DNA from: an uncultured Gallionellaceae bacterium
Lineage (GTDB): Bacteria > Pseudomonadota > Gammaproteobacteria > Burkholderiales > Gallionellaceae
NCBI GenBank assembly: GCA_903876625.1
Contig: CAIRAO010000134.1
Span: forward strand, 1-51,426
Length of the DNA: 51,426 nucleotides
Reading direction: 5' to 3'
Below the pieces are notes generated by a model, which was not told the DNA's origin, did not search any database, and saw only the letters and a program-made list of their open reading frames with translations. Shown here in pieces: positions 17,363-25,569 of the stretch. Each line of letters starts with the position of its first letter. Position 1 is the first letter of the stretch. Made by a program: the position numbers and the translations under genes.

Positions 17363-17446
17363 ACCCCTCATGGGTTGAAGGTTGACCCCCTCTTACGGGT
17401 TATATCTCGCCCCCTCATCACGGTGATGGTGACAGCGAGACGCTGT
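17363..17446. promoter_or_regulatory. Divergent sat/soeA control region with palindromes
   Basis: Four symmetrical elements occur in the 250-base gap between sat and soeA: ACCC-N5-GGGT (17363-17375), ACCC-N8-GGGT (17385-17400), CATCAC-G-GTGATG (17416-17428) and ACAGCG-AGA-CGCTGT (17432-17446). The part GGGTTAT (17397) to GATGG (17429) aligns with the regions before dsrA and before tusA. These are probable operators for a shared regulator acting on both sat-apr and soe. No convincing -35/-10 pair could be fixed. Operator function is inference from recurrence and position. Confidence 0.6.
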
Positions 17447-17533
17447 AAGCATACTTGAGCACCTTAAAAGCCGAATATTTTGTTTAGGCTGATGTGTTTC
17501 GATATTCTCGATAATTTAGCCAAAAAACCACCT

Positions 17534-20449
17534 ATGTCATCGACTCCTTTACACGATCCATTTGCGGCACCTGTTGCGGATGCAAAAACCGAGGTTCGCA
17601 ATACAACCTGTTACATGTGTGCATGCCGGTGCGGGATACGTGTTCACTTGCGTAATGGTGAGGTACGCTACATTGACGGTAATCCAAACCATCCGTTGAA
17701 CAACGGTGTGATCTGTGCCAAGGGTTCCTCCGGCATCATGAAGCAGTATTCGCCTGCGCGTTTGACCAAGCCGTTGCGCCGCAAAGCTGGCACAGAGCGA
17801 GGGGCAGGGGAGTTTGAAGAAATCAGTTGGGAAGAAACGTTTTCGATTCTGGGCGAACGCTTGGGAAAAATTCGCGCTACCGACCCCAAAAAATTTGCGC
17901 TCTTTACCGGGCGCGATCAGATGCAAGCCTTGACCGGGTTGTTTGCACGTCAGTTTGGCACGCCCAACTATGCGGCACACGGCGGTTTCTGTTCTGTGAA
18001 TATGGCAGCCGGAATGATCTACACCATCGGTGGCTCGTTCTGGGAATTCGGCGGCCCCGATCTTGAGCGTTCTAAACTGTTCATCATGATCGGCACTGCG
18101 GAAGATCATCACTCCAATCCGATGAAAGTGGCACTTTCAAAGTTCAAGCGCGAAGGTGGGAGATTTATCTCCATCAATCCGGTACGCACGGGTTACTCCG
18201 CAATTGCAGACGAGTGGGTGCCCATCCGTCCGGGTACTGATGGCGCACTGATGCTGGCGTTGATTCACGAACTGATTGCACTCGGACTATATGATCGAGA
18301 TTTTTTGGTGCGCTACACCAATTCGGGACAATTGATCAATCTCGATGCCGAGCATGATGAATACGGCATGTTCGTGCGCACTGAAGTTCCCGAGGAAGAG
18401 GGTTGTTACGACCCGCAAAATAAATTGTGGTGGGATCGCAATACAAATAAACCCGTTGTAACCCATAGTGAAGGGGCAGATCCCTTTCTGTTCGGAGATT
18501 TTAAATTGTCAGATGGGACACCGGTCAAACCCGCGTTCCAGCTGCTGAAGGAACGAGTCGAAGATTACACACCGGAATGGGCTGAGCAGATCACCGGCAT
18601 TTCAGCCGAGACTATCCGTCGTCTGGCACATGAAATGGGCATTACCGCGCGTGACCAGCAGATCGAATTGCCTATTGCGTGGACTGATTCCTGGGGCAAG
18701 GAACATGATTCTGTTACCGGCAATCCGGTATCGTTCCATGCGATGCGCGGATTGGCTGCACACTCCAACGGCTTTCAGACTATCCGCGCTTTATCCATTT
18801 TGATGACCTTGCTGGGCACGATAGATCGTCCCGGTGGCTTCCGTCACAAGACACCTTTTCCGCGTCCGATACCTCCTTGTGCACGCACACCAAATGATCC
18901 GAGAGCAGTGCAACCGAATTCGCCATTAGATGGCATGGCACTCGGCTGGCCCTCAGATCCCGATGATCTATTTGTGAATGCGGATGGCAGTCCGGTGCGC
19001 ATCGATAAAGCGTTTTCGTGGGAATACCCGCTGTCGGTTCACGGCTTGATGCACAATGTCATCACCAATGCCTGGCGCGGTGATCCTTACAAAATCGACA
19101 CGCTGTTATTGTTCATGGCGAACATGGCGTGGAACTCAAGCATGAATACCAGCGAAGTGCGCAATATGCTCGTCGATAAAGAAGACAACGGCGAATACAA
19201 AATTCCATTCATTGTGGTGTGCGATGCTTTTCATTCGGAAACCACCGCGTTTGCAGATTTAATTTTGCCTGATACCACTTATCTAGAACGCCATGACGTG
19301 ATGTCGATGCTGGATCGTCCCATTTCTGAATTTGATGGCCCGGTAGATTCGGTGCGTATTCCGGTGTTGCCGCCGACGGGCGATTGCAAACCGTTCCAAG
19401 AAGTATTGATCGAGCTTGGCACGCGTTTGAAACTGCCGGCTTTTGTGACTAAAGAAGGTCAGCGCAAGTACAAAAACTATCCTGATTTTATCGTCAACTG
19501 GGAAACTGCACCGGGATCGGGTATCGGCTTTCTTTCCGGATGGCGCGGTAAGGGTGGTGAAAAAACCATGCGCGGTGAACCCAATCCAAACCAGTGGGAA
19601 ATGTACGCCAAGAACGACTGTGTGCATCACTATAAATTGCCGCGCTCATATCAGTTCATGCGCAATTGGAACAAAGGATATCTCGAGTGGTCGCAGCGTA
19701 TGGGTATCACGCGTTATGCCGAACCAATTTTGATTCATCTCTATTCCGAAGTGTTGCAAAAATTCCGTTTGGCTGCACAGGGCAAGAGCATCACGCGCCA
19801 ACCCCCTGCGCATCTGGCGAAGCGTGTAGAAACCTATTTTGATCCGTTGCCTTTTTACTACGAACCTTTGGAAGCGCAGACCAGTGACAAGTTGAAATAT
19901 CCACTTTCAGCACTGACACAGCGTCCGATGGCTATGTACCATTCGTGGGATTCGCAAAATGCCTGGCTACGCCAGATACACTCGCACAACTATCTTTATG
20001 TTAACTCGCGTACCGCAAAGGATGCCGGTATTGCCGACGGCGATTGGATATGGGTCGAATCGCAATGGGGCAAAGTTCGCTGTATGGCAAGCTACAGCGA
20101 ATCATTGGAGCCTGGCACAGTATGGACCTGGAATGCGATTGGCAAAGCTGCTGGTGCGTGGAATTTATCGCCTGATGCGAACGAATCGCAGCAAGGATTC
20201 TTGCTTAATCACATCATTTCTGAAGAGCTGCCAGCACAAGCCGATGGCAAGCGCTTTTCCAATTCTGATCCGATCACCGGACAAGCTGCCTGGTACGATG
20301 TGCGTGTGCGGATTTATAAAGCGGAGGAGGGTGAGCCCGAGCAAACTTCGCCCCAATTTGAACCCTTGAAGAAATATCCCGGTATGAAAGAGCCTCCGAA
20401 TTGGTTGGCGTATTTTGGCGGCGGCAAGAAAAAGGACGGCGCGAAATGA
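17534..20449 (+). CDS. soeA: Cytoplasmic sulfite dehydrogenase, molybdopterin subunit SoeA
   Basis: The frame is open from a TTG at 17480. I place the start at ATG 17534 (971 residues), where family similarity begins, although no strong ribosome site is visible; ATG 17492 is the alternative. This is a DMSO-reductase superfamily enzyme with an N-terminal [4Fe-4S] site (CYMCACRCG plus a Cys in NGVICAKG) and molybdopterin-binding domains throughout (ISINPVRTGYSAIADEW, NMAWNSSMNTSE, DLILPDTTYLERHD). SoeABC oxidises sulfite directly to sulfate on the cytoplasmic side and reduces quinone. The position next to sat/apr and soeBC supports sulfite rather than polysulfide or thiosulfate as substrate. 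Confidence 0.92.
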   Translation: MSSTPLHDPFAAPVADAKTEVRNTTCYMCACRCGIRVHLRNGEVRYIDGNPNHPLNNGVICAKGSSGIMKQYSPARLTKPLRRKAGTERGAGEFEEISWEETFSILGERLGKIRATDPKKFALFTGRDQMQALTGLFARQFGTPNYAAHGGFCSVNMAAGMIYTIGGSFWEFGGPDLERSKLFIMIGTAEDHHSNPMKVALSKFKREGGRFISINPVRTGYSAIADEWVPIRPGTDGALMLALIHELIALGLYDRDFLVRYTNSGQLINLDAEHDEYGMFVRTEVPEEEGCYDPQNKLWWDRNTNKPVVTHSEGADPFLFGDFKLSDGTPVKPAFQLLKERVEDYTPEWAEQITGISAETIRRLAHEMGITARDQQIELPIAWTDSWGKEHDSVTGNPVSFHAMRGLAAHSNGFQTIRALSILMTLLGTIDRPGGFRHKTPFPRPIPPCARTPNDPRAVQPNSPLDGMALGWPSDPDDLFVNADGSPVRIDKAFSWEYPLSVHGLMHNVITNAWRGDPYKIDTLLLFMANMAWNSSMNTSEVRNMLVDKEDNGEYKIPFIVVCDAFHSETTAFADLILPDTTYLERHDVMSMLDRPISEFDGPVDSVRIPVLPPTGDCKPFQEVLIELGTRLKLPAFVTKEGQRKYKNYPDFIVNWETAPGSGIGFLSGWRGKGGEKTMRGEPNPNQWEMYAKNDCVHHYKLPRSYQFMRNWNKGYLEWSQRMGITRYAEPILIHLYSEVLQKFRLAAQGKSITRQPPAHLAKRVETYFDPLPFYYEPLEAQTSDKLKYPLSALTQRPMAMYHSWDSQNAWLRQIHSHNYLYVNSRTAKDAGIADGDWIWVESQWGKVRCMASYSESLEPGTVWTWNAIGKAAGAWNLSPDANESQQGFLLNHIISEELPAQADGKRFSNSDPITGQAAWYDVRVRIYKAEEGEPEQTSPQFEPLKKYPGMKEPPNWLAYFGGGKKKDGAK

Positions 20450-21177
20450 CCCAACTAGCGCTCGTCATCGATTTAAACGTTTGCGTTGGATGTCATGCCT
20501 GCGTGACCAGTTGCAAGGAATGGAACACATCGGGCTCAGCTGGGCCTTTGTGTGATGAAAATCCTTACGGGGCCGACCCGACGGGTACTTTTTTTAACCG
20601 CGTGCAAACCTTCGAAATCGGGCAATACCCGAATAGCGAAACGCTGCACTTTCCGAAATCCTGCCTGCATTGCGAAGATCCACCCTGCGTTCCTGTATGC
20701 CCGACTGGTGCATCCTACAAGCGCAAAGAAGATGGCATCGTGCTGGTGGATTACGACAAATGCATCGGCTGCAAATATTGCACTTGGGCATGTCCGTATG
20801 GCGCGCGCGAGTTTGATGAAAAAGCCAAGGTGATGAAGAAATGCACCTTGTGCGTAGATCGCATTTACGACCAGTCGCTGGAAGAGATAGACCGCAAGCC
20901 GTCTTGTGTTAAAGCCTGCCCGACCAGCGCGCGTTTGTTCGGAGATGTGCATGACCCTGAATCGGATATCTCCAAAGCGATCCGCGAAGACGGTGGTTAT
21001 GCACTAATGCCGGAATGGGGTACGCATCCGGCTAATCATTATCTGCCGCGTCGCAAGACCAAGCTCAAAATACATAACGATGAATTGGAGCGCGCAGACA
21101 ATCCGCTTAAAGTGGATGGACTATTGCCCAAACCGAACAAGAATGATCCGTCCATGGACGATGTTTCTGCCTGGTAA
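20446..21177 (+). CDS. soeB: Sulfite dehydrogenase iron-sulfur subunit SoeB
   Basis: The start is ATG 20446, overlapping the soeA stop by four bases (ATGA); the longer frame from 20401 is discarded. The 243-residue ferredoxin-like subunit has four [4Fe-4S] cysteine groups: CVGCHACVTSCKEW, CLHCEDPPCVPVCP, CIGCKYCTWACPYG, and CTLC with CVKACP. It passes electrons from SoeA to the membrane subunit SoeC. A 236-base gap containing palindromic repeats separates it from soeC, unusual in an otherwise overlapping operon. Confidence 0.93.
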   Translation: MTQLALVIDLNVCVGCHACVTSCKEWNTSGSAGPLCDENPYGADPTGTFFNRVQTFEIGQYPNSETLHFPKSCLHCEDPPCVPVCPTGASYKRKEDGIVLVDYDKCIGCKYCTWACPYGAREFDEKAKVMKKCTLCVDRIYDQSLEEIDRKPSCVKACPTSARLFGDVHDPESDISKAIREDGGYALMPEWGTHPANHYLPRRKTKLKIHNDELERADNPLKVDGLLPKPNKNDPSMDDVSAW

Positions 21178-21241
21178 ATTTATGAAAAATCCAATTCTCG
21201 TCGCTATGCGGCTTTGCTCGCAAAAAATCACTTCTTACATA

Positions 21242-21340
21242 AGCGCCATCAACACGTTACTGCGAAGCAGCCGCTTGCGGGAGATGGCGCTCGCGGTCAT
21301 TCCCGCACCAGACGGCTCTGCCGCACCGTGTCATGACCGC
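21242..21340. repeat. Paired palindromic repeats between soeB and soeC
   Basis: Two inverted repeats stand side by side. AGCGCCATC (21242-21250) pairs with GATGGCGCT (21283-21291), and GCGGTCAT (21293-21300) pairs with ATGACCGC (21333-21340). Both loops are exactly 32 bases. A nine-T run follows at 21357-21365. The block fills most of the 236-base gap 21178-21413, which has no gene. It looks like a REP-type or miniature mobile element; copies elsewhere cannot be checked here. Confidence 0.55.
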
Positions 21341-21413
21341 AAATGCAGCTGCGCAATTTTTTTTTCGCGCCTTGCCTCGCTTAGAGAATTGAATTTTTAG
21401 AGGCTCAATATTT

Positions 21414-22391
21414 ATGAAACCTGCCTATTCTGTTATTTTTCTGACTACACTGATCGGAGCTGGACAAGGATTATTCCTTGCGCTTTTCACACAGCAATCT
21501 TATGCACTATTCGGGCAACTGCCGATGCAGTCTGACGGATTCTACGGATACGGCAGTGTTTTGGTTTTGTTGTTACTGTGCGGAGGATTGGTTGCTTCTT
21601 TCTTTCACCTTGGCCATCCGGAACGCGCATGGCGTACAGCAACGCAATGGCGCACCTCGTGGCTGTCGCGAGAAGTCATCGCGTTGCCGGCATTCATTGG
21701 TGTTGTGTTCCTATACGCTGCGGTGCACCTACTCGGCTGGCGACCCGTGATTATCACCTTACCCAGCGGGCTGGAGATTGATCTCAGTATTGCGCTGGGT
21801 ATGCTCGGTACGTTGCTGGCGTTTACATTATTCGTCTGCACCGCAATGATTTACGCTTGTTTACGCTTTTTGCGTGAATGGAATAGTCCGCTCACAGTTA
21901 TAAATTACATTTTGCTCGGTGGTGCTTCAGGCTTTACTCTTGCTGCGGCTTTCGCTGCCGTAAGCGCGCCTTCTCAAGCGAACTTTTTTGGCGGCTGGGC
22001 GATCATTATTACCTGTTTGGCCTTTGTGGGTCGAAGCGCATCACTGGTTCGCAACTCTCGTCTCAAATCGATTTCCACAATTCAAACTGCTATAGGTATT
22101 AAACACCCGCAAATCGTTCAAAGATCTAAAGGAGCTATGGGTGACACATTCAATACACGGGAATTTTTTCACGGCAAGAGTGAAAATTTTATGCACAAAA
22201 TCAAACCGGGTTTTTTGTTGATGTGTTTCGTCGTGCCTTTGCTACTGTTGTCTATAGGGTTGTCTTCATCTTCAGTGCTTTTACTGAGCGGCGCTTTCGT
22301 TACGCAATATTCTGGCTTGCTGGCAGAACGCTGGTTTTTCTTTGCTGAAGCGAAACACCCGCAAAATCATTATTATCAAGGAATAGCCTGA
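21414..22391 (+). CDS. soeC: Sulfite dehydrogenase membrane anchor SoeC
   Basis: This 325-residue protein has about eight hydrophobic helices and matches the DmsC-type anchor family: an N-terminal TLIGAGQGLFLALF helix, and FHLGHPERAWRTATQWRTSWLSRE between helices 2 and 3. The family docks the SoeAB catalytic dimer to the inner membrane and transfers electrons to quinone. The stop overlaps the start of the next gene (TGATG at 22389-22393), so a transport gene is coupled to it. The C-terminal helix ends in FFFAEAKHPQNHYY, common in DmsC proteins. Confidence 0.9.
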   Translation: MKPAYSVIFLTTLIGAGQGLFLALFTQQSYALFGQLPMQSDGFYGYGSVLVLLLLCGGLVASFFHLGHPERAWRTATQWRTSWLSREVIALPAFIGVVFLYAAVHLLGWRPVIITLPSGLEIDLSIALGMLGTLLAFTLFVCTAMIYACLRFLREWNSPLTVINYILLGGASGFTLAAAFAAVSAPSQANFFGGWAIIITCLAFVGRSASLVRNSRLKSISTIQTAIGIKHPQIVQRSKGAMGDTFNTREFFHGKSENFMHKIKPGFLLMCFVVPLLLLSIGLSSSSVLLLSGAFVTQYSGLLAERWFFFAEAKHPQNHYYQGIA

Positions 22392-23371
22392 TGTTGAACG
22401 AAGTCATTTCAAAACTGCGGGATACTGCATTATTGCTCAAAGCAAATGTGCTGTTGCTGTTGCTAACATTCTCTCTGTTTACTGCCGGAGCCTATGCAGC
22501 AGAAAGTTTGCAAGTCGTGAACAGTATGCCTTGGTGGGGTTGGGCATTGGCACTATTTATAACCTGCTTCTTTTTGGGCATTGTCGCGGTTCCCTCAGGC
22601 GTGGGGGGCGGTGTGCTTTTTGTGCCTATCGTTGGTGGATTCTTTCCATTCCACTTGGACTTCGTTCGTGGCGCTGGATTGCTGGTGGCATTGGCCAGCG
22701 CCTTGGCCGCGGGTCCTTCATTGCTGCGCGGAGGTCTTGCCAACTTGCGTTTGGCATTGCCACTGGCGGTATTGGCCTCGGCCAGTTCAATCGCGGGAGC
22801 GATGGTTGGTCTCGCAATTCCTGCTAACGTTGTGCAGATCGCGCTCGGAATTACCATTCTAGGAATCGTCATGTTGATGGCTACGGCAAAGAAATCTGAA
22901 TTCCCTGAAGTTGCTGTACCGGACAGATTATCGATGGCCTTGTCAATGAACGGTATCTTTCACGATGCCGCACAAAACAAAAACATTGCTTGGCAGGTAC
23001 ACCGCACGTCTATCGGATTGATGTTGTTCGTCGGTATCGGTTTCCTTGCGGGACTTTTTGGTATGGGAGCAGGATGGGCTAATGTTCCTGTGCTCAATCT
23101 CCTGATGGGGGCGCCGCTTAAAGTATCAGCAGGAACATCGAGTTTTATCCTGACGCTGGTCGATTCTTCAGCAGCCTGGATATATTTGAACAAAGGTGCA
23201 GTGCTTGCAATTATTGCGGTACCCTCGGTGATCGGTATGATGTTGGGGGCATTCATAGGGGCAAGATTGTTACACGTTCTCAAGGCTTCTGTTGTGCGCA
23301 AAATGGTGATAACGCTACTGCTGTTTGCCGGTCTGCGTGCCTTATTGAAAGGGTTGGGAATCTGGGTATGA
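22391..23371 (+). CDS. TauE/SafE-family sulfite/anion exporter
   Basis: This 326-residue inner-membrane protein has roughly eight to nine transmembrane segments. Characteristic glycine-rich family repeats appear in each half (GIVAVPSGVGGGVLFVPIVGGFF around residue 62, and GLFGMGAGWANVPVLNLLMG around 220). TauE/SafE proteins move sulfite, sulfoacetate or other organosulfur anions. Translational overlap with soeC suggests that it exports excess sulfite or moves sulfate formed by Soe. The substrate is inferred from context only. It also overlaps the following gene by ATGA. Confidence 0.87.
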   Translation: MLNEVISKLRDTALLLKANVLLLLLTFSLFTAGAYAAESLQVVNSMPWWGWALALFITCFFLGIVAVPSGVGGGVLFVPIVGGFFPFHLDFVRGAGLLVALASALAAGPSLLRGGLANLRLALPLAVLASASSIAGAMVGLAIPANVVQIALGITILGIVMLMATAKKSEFPEVAVPDRLSMALSMNGIFHDAAQNKNIAWQVHRTSIGLMLFVGIGFLAGLFGMGAGWANVPVLNLLMGAPLKVSAGTSSFILTLVDSSAAWIYLNKGAVLAIIAVPSVIGMMLGAFIGARLLHVLKASVVRKMVITLLLFAGLRALLKGLGIWV

Positions 23372-23790
23372 GCAATTTAGAAAAAAATTCATTTATTTCC
23401 GTTGAGCAGCAGCGATATGCAACTTGGTTGAGTTGGGGAGCCCGCTCCGGTTTGGCCATTCTCATCCTGTCGTTTCTGGCTTACGTATTCGGCTGGCTTC
23501 CGGCGCGTATTCCCTTGGAACAAATGCCGAACGTGTGGAATTTATCTACTCACGAATATCTGCATCAAACTGGTGCTCCAACTGGCTGGCATTGGTTCAC
23601 CATGATAGGGCAGGGTGATTTTGCAGGCCTGCTGGGTATTGCCTGGCTCTCTGGCTGCTCGTTATTGTGTTTGTTGGTCGTAATACCGATTTACGCTAAG
23701 CGTAAAGATTGGGTATTTGTAAGCCTGTGCGTGATCGCTTTGCTGGTGCAACTGCTTGCAGCATCAGGTATTTTGACCGTAGGACATTAG
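23368..23790 (+). CDS. Small membrane protein linked to the TauE exporter
   Basis: The 140-residue protein has three predicted transmembrane helices (about residues 27-45, 80-100 and 112-135). A periplasmic or cytoplasmic loop holds a conserved-looking NVWNLSTHEYLHQTGAPTGWHW segment rich in His and Trp. It overlaps the TauE gene (ATGA) and is followed by the stress-protein gene after 11 bases. It probably works with the exporter as an accessory subunit. I do not recognise a named family. Confidence 0.72.
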   Translation: MSNLEKNSFISVEQQRYATWLSWGARSGLAILILSFLAYVFGWLPARIPLEQMPNVWNLSTHEYLHQTGAPTGWHWFTMIGQGDFAGLLGIAWLSGCSLLCLLVVIPIYAKRKDWVFVSLCVIALLVQLLAASGILTVGH

Positions 23791-23801
23791 GAGACTCAGT
23801 A

Positions 23802-24620
23802 ATGAAATATCCATTTAGTCGAATTCTACTTGCTACTGAATTTACAGAGTTTGATTCAGGTGCGGAACGACTCGCATTTGCGATGGCCAAGCGCTGCAGC
23901 GTACCTTTGCGCGTAGTAGTTCCTTTGCTCAGTTATTCGGAGTATGAAGCTGAATTACCCGAAATGGCATTAAAGGCAGAGCAAATTGCGGGTGCAAAAA
24001 TAGAAGCTTTGCGCAAACTGGCCGATTCATCTGGCATTGATCTAGATGTGCGTGTGCGTCGAGGCAGCGAGATACATACTGAAATAGTAAATGAAGCTAG
24101 AGAAACTCAGACTGATCTGATTGTTATTCGCAGGCGCGGTAAACCAAGTTTTCTGGCACGTTTGATGGTGGGAGAAATGGTCAGCAAGGTGATTCGAGAT
24201 ACCTCCTGCAGCGTAATGCTAGTTCCACGCGCAGCCGAATTTTGGAGCAACCGTATTCTCGCCGCAGTGGGTGATACGCCAGCCGCCTCTCTTATTGCCA
24301 AGACTGCGGGTACGATCGCGGGTATATGTGGATTACCTTTAACCGTCGTCAGTGTAGCCTCTGACGCTGGATTTTTACCAAAATTTGAAAATATAAAGAA
24401 TTTGAACGTGATGGTTGCCTCCGAAACATGTGACAAGGTTTCTGGTGTGGTACGCGTGGGCAAAGCCGTAGAACAGATAATGTCAGTTGCAAAAGAATCA
24501 GAATCAGACCTCGTCGTGATCGGAAGGCAACGTTACCACCTCTTGCCCTTTGGAAATAAAGGACTGATGCAACACATCGCTGGTAATTTGAATGTACCTA
24601 CGTTGATTATGGCTATATAA
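23802..24620 (+). CDS. Tandem universal stress protein (UspA family)
   Basis: The start is ATG 23802, after TAGGAG; an overlapping upstream frame from 23709 is rejected because it runs through the previous gene. The 272-residue protein has two Usp domains. The first is at residues 1-145 (FSRILLATEFTEFDSG, TDLIVIRRRGK, DTSCSVMLVPR). The second is at 150-272 (NRILAAVGDTPAAS, SDLVVIGRQRY, GLMQHIAGNLNVPTLIM). The glycine-rich nucleotide motif is only partly conserved. It is the last gene of the soeABC-tauE group and may link sulfite oxidation to energy status; this is inference. Confidence 0.85.
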   Translation: MKYPFSRILLATEFTEFDSGAERLAFAMAKRCSVPLRVVVPLLSYSEYEAELPEMALKAEQIAGAKIEALRKLADSSGIDLDVRVRRGSEIHTEIVNEARETQTDLIVIRRRGKPSFLARLMVGEMVSKVIRDTSCSVMLVPRAAEFWSNRILAAVGDTPAASLIAKTAGTIAGICGLPLTVVSVASDAGFLPKFENIKNLNVMVASETCDKVSGVVRVGKAVEQIMSVAKESESDLVVIGRQRYHLLPFGNKGLMQHIAGNLNVPTLIMAI

Positions 24621-24639
24621 GCATTTCCTTAAAGATAAC

Positions 24640-24676
24640 ACCATCGGGTTATTTTCTTTACCCGTCAAGGGTATGG
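24640..24676. promoter_or_regulatory. Shared sulfur-gene promoter element before tusA-dsrE2
   Basis: An imperfect site ACC-ATC-GGGT (24640-24649) and a perfect ACCC-GTCAA-GGGT (24660-24672) lie with centres about 22 bases apart. GGGTTAT starts at 24646 and ATGG ends at 24676. The same arrangement precedes dsrA and recurs between sat and soeA. It lies about 100 bases before tusA in a 153-base gap. A likely operator of a common regulator. Confidence 0.6.
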
Positions 24677-24773
24677 ACGCAATCTTGGAGAACGTCCTTA
24701 ATTACGCACTGGATACTCAAGTATGTTAAGACAATTATTTTGCTTTATTTTAATAACCTGTAGGAGATAAGTA

Positions 24774-25001
24774 ATGAAATTTGATAAAGAATTTGATGCC
24801 AGCGGAATGTCATGCCCGTTGCCTATCGTAAAGACCAAAAAATCGCTAACTGACATGACCAGCGGACAAATACTCAAGGTTATTTCTACAGACAGTGGCT
24901 CAGTAAAAGATATGCAGGCTTTTGCAGACCAAACTGGCAATACTCTTGTTTCAACTGCTGAAGAGGGCGGCAAATACGTTTTCTTTATGAAGAAAAAGTA
25001 A
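24774..25001 (+). CDS. tusA: Sulfur carrier protein TusA
   Basis: This 75-residue protein of the TusA (SirA-like) family has the persulfide-carrying cysteine in the motif GMSCPLPIVKTKKSL (Cys13 region). In sulfur oxidisers TusA accepts sulfane sulfur from a rhodanese and passes it to DsrEFH/DsrC. TAGGAG precedes the ATG. The usual rhd-tusA-dsrE2 triplet lacks its rhodanese gene here. The shared palindromic promoter element lies upstream. Confidence 0.93.
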   Translation: MKFDKEFDASGMSCPLPIVKTKKSLTDMTSGQILKVISTDSGSVKDMQAFADQTGNTLVSTAEEGGKYVFFMKKK

Positions 25002-25032
25002 TTCTTTCAGCACAAATTAATAGGGAGCAAAC

Positions 25033-25500
25033 ATGGCAAAAAAAATGGCGATCATCGCTACCAAGGGAACACTGGATATGGCGTACCCGCCGTTCATTCT
25101 GGCGTCCACTGCGGCAGCGCTCGGTTATGACGTGCAAGTATTTTTTACTTTTTATGGTCTACAATTGTTGCGCAAAGATTTGTCCAACGTGATGATCAGT
25201 CCGCTGGCTAATCCTGCCATGCCGATGCCGATTCCGATGCCGGTGATGGTTCAAATGTTGCCCGGTATGGAAAGCATGGCAACCATGATGATGAAACAAA
25301 AACTCAAGAAGCACGGAGTTGCCTCTTTAATGGAGTTGCGTGAACTGTGTCTAGAAGCGGATGTTAAGTTTATTGCCTGCCAGATGACGGTTGATCTGTT
25401 CGAGTTCGACAAGAGCGAATTTATCGACCAGGTTGAATACGGTGGTGCTTCAACTTTCCTTGGCTTTGCCGGGGATACAGATATCTGCTTGTTCATATAA
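25033..25500 (+). CDS. dsrE2: DsrE2-type sulfurtransferase
   Basis: The 155-residue protein belongs to the DsrE/DsrF/DrsH-like family, large DsrE2 type. The N-terminal strand is MAIIATKGTLDMAYPPF. A methionine/proline-rich segment lies at residues 57-95 (many Met-Pro pairs, then MESMATMMM). Candidate sulfur-binding cysteines are in RELCLEADVKFIACQMTVDLF. The family acts between rhodanese/TusA and the cytoplasmic sulfur relay and may associate with the membrane. It is 31 bases after tusA, surely one operon. Confidence 0.9.
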   Translation: MAKKMAIIATKGTLDMAYPPFILASTAAALGYDVQVFFTFYGLQLLRKDLSNVMISPLANPAMPMPIPMPVMVQMLPGMESMATMMMKQKLKKHGVASLMELRELCLEADVKFIACQMTVDLFEFDKSEFIDQVEYGGASTFLGFAGDTDICLFI

Positions 25501-25569
25501 TTAATTTTGTTTTACCGATAATATTAAAAATATACTTAGTTGTTCAATTAACTTGTCAGGGAGTAATAC

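Noticed and set aside
23709-23801. N-terminal extension of the universal stress protein
   Set aside because: It overlaps the end of the previous gene out of frame and lacks similarity to Usp; ATG 23802 has a good ribosome site.
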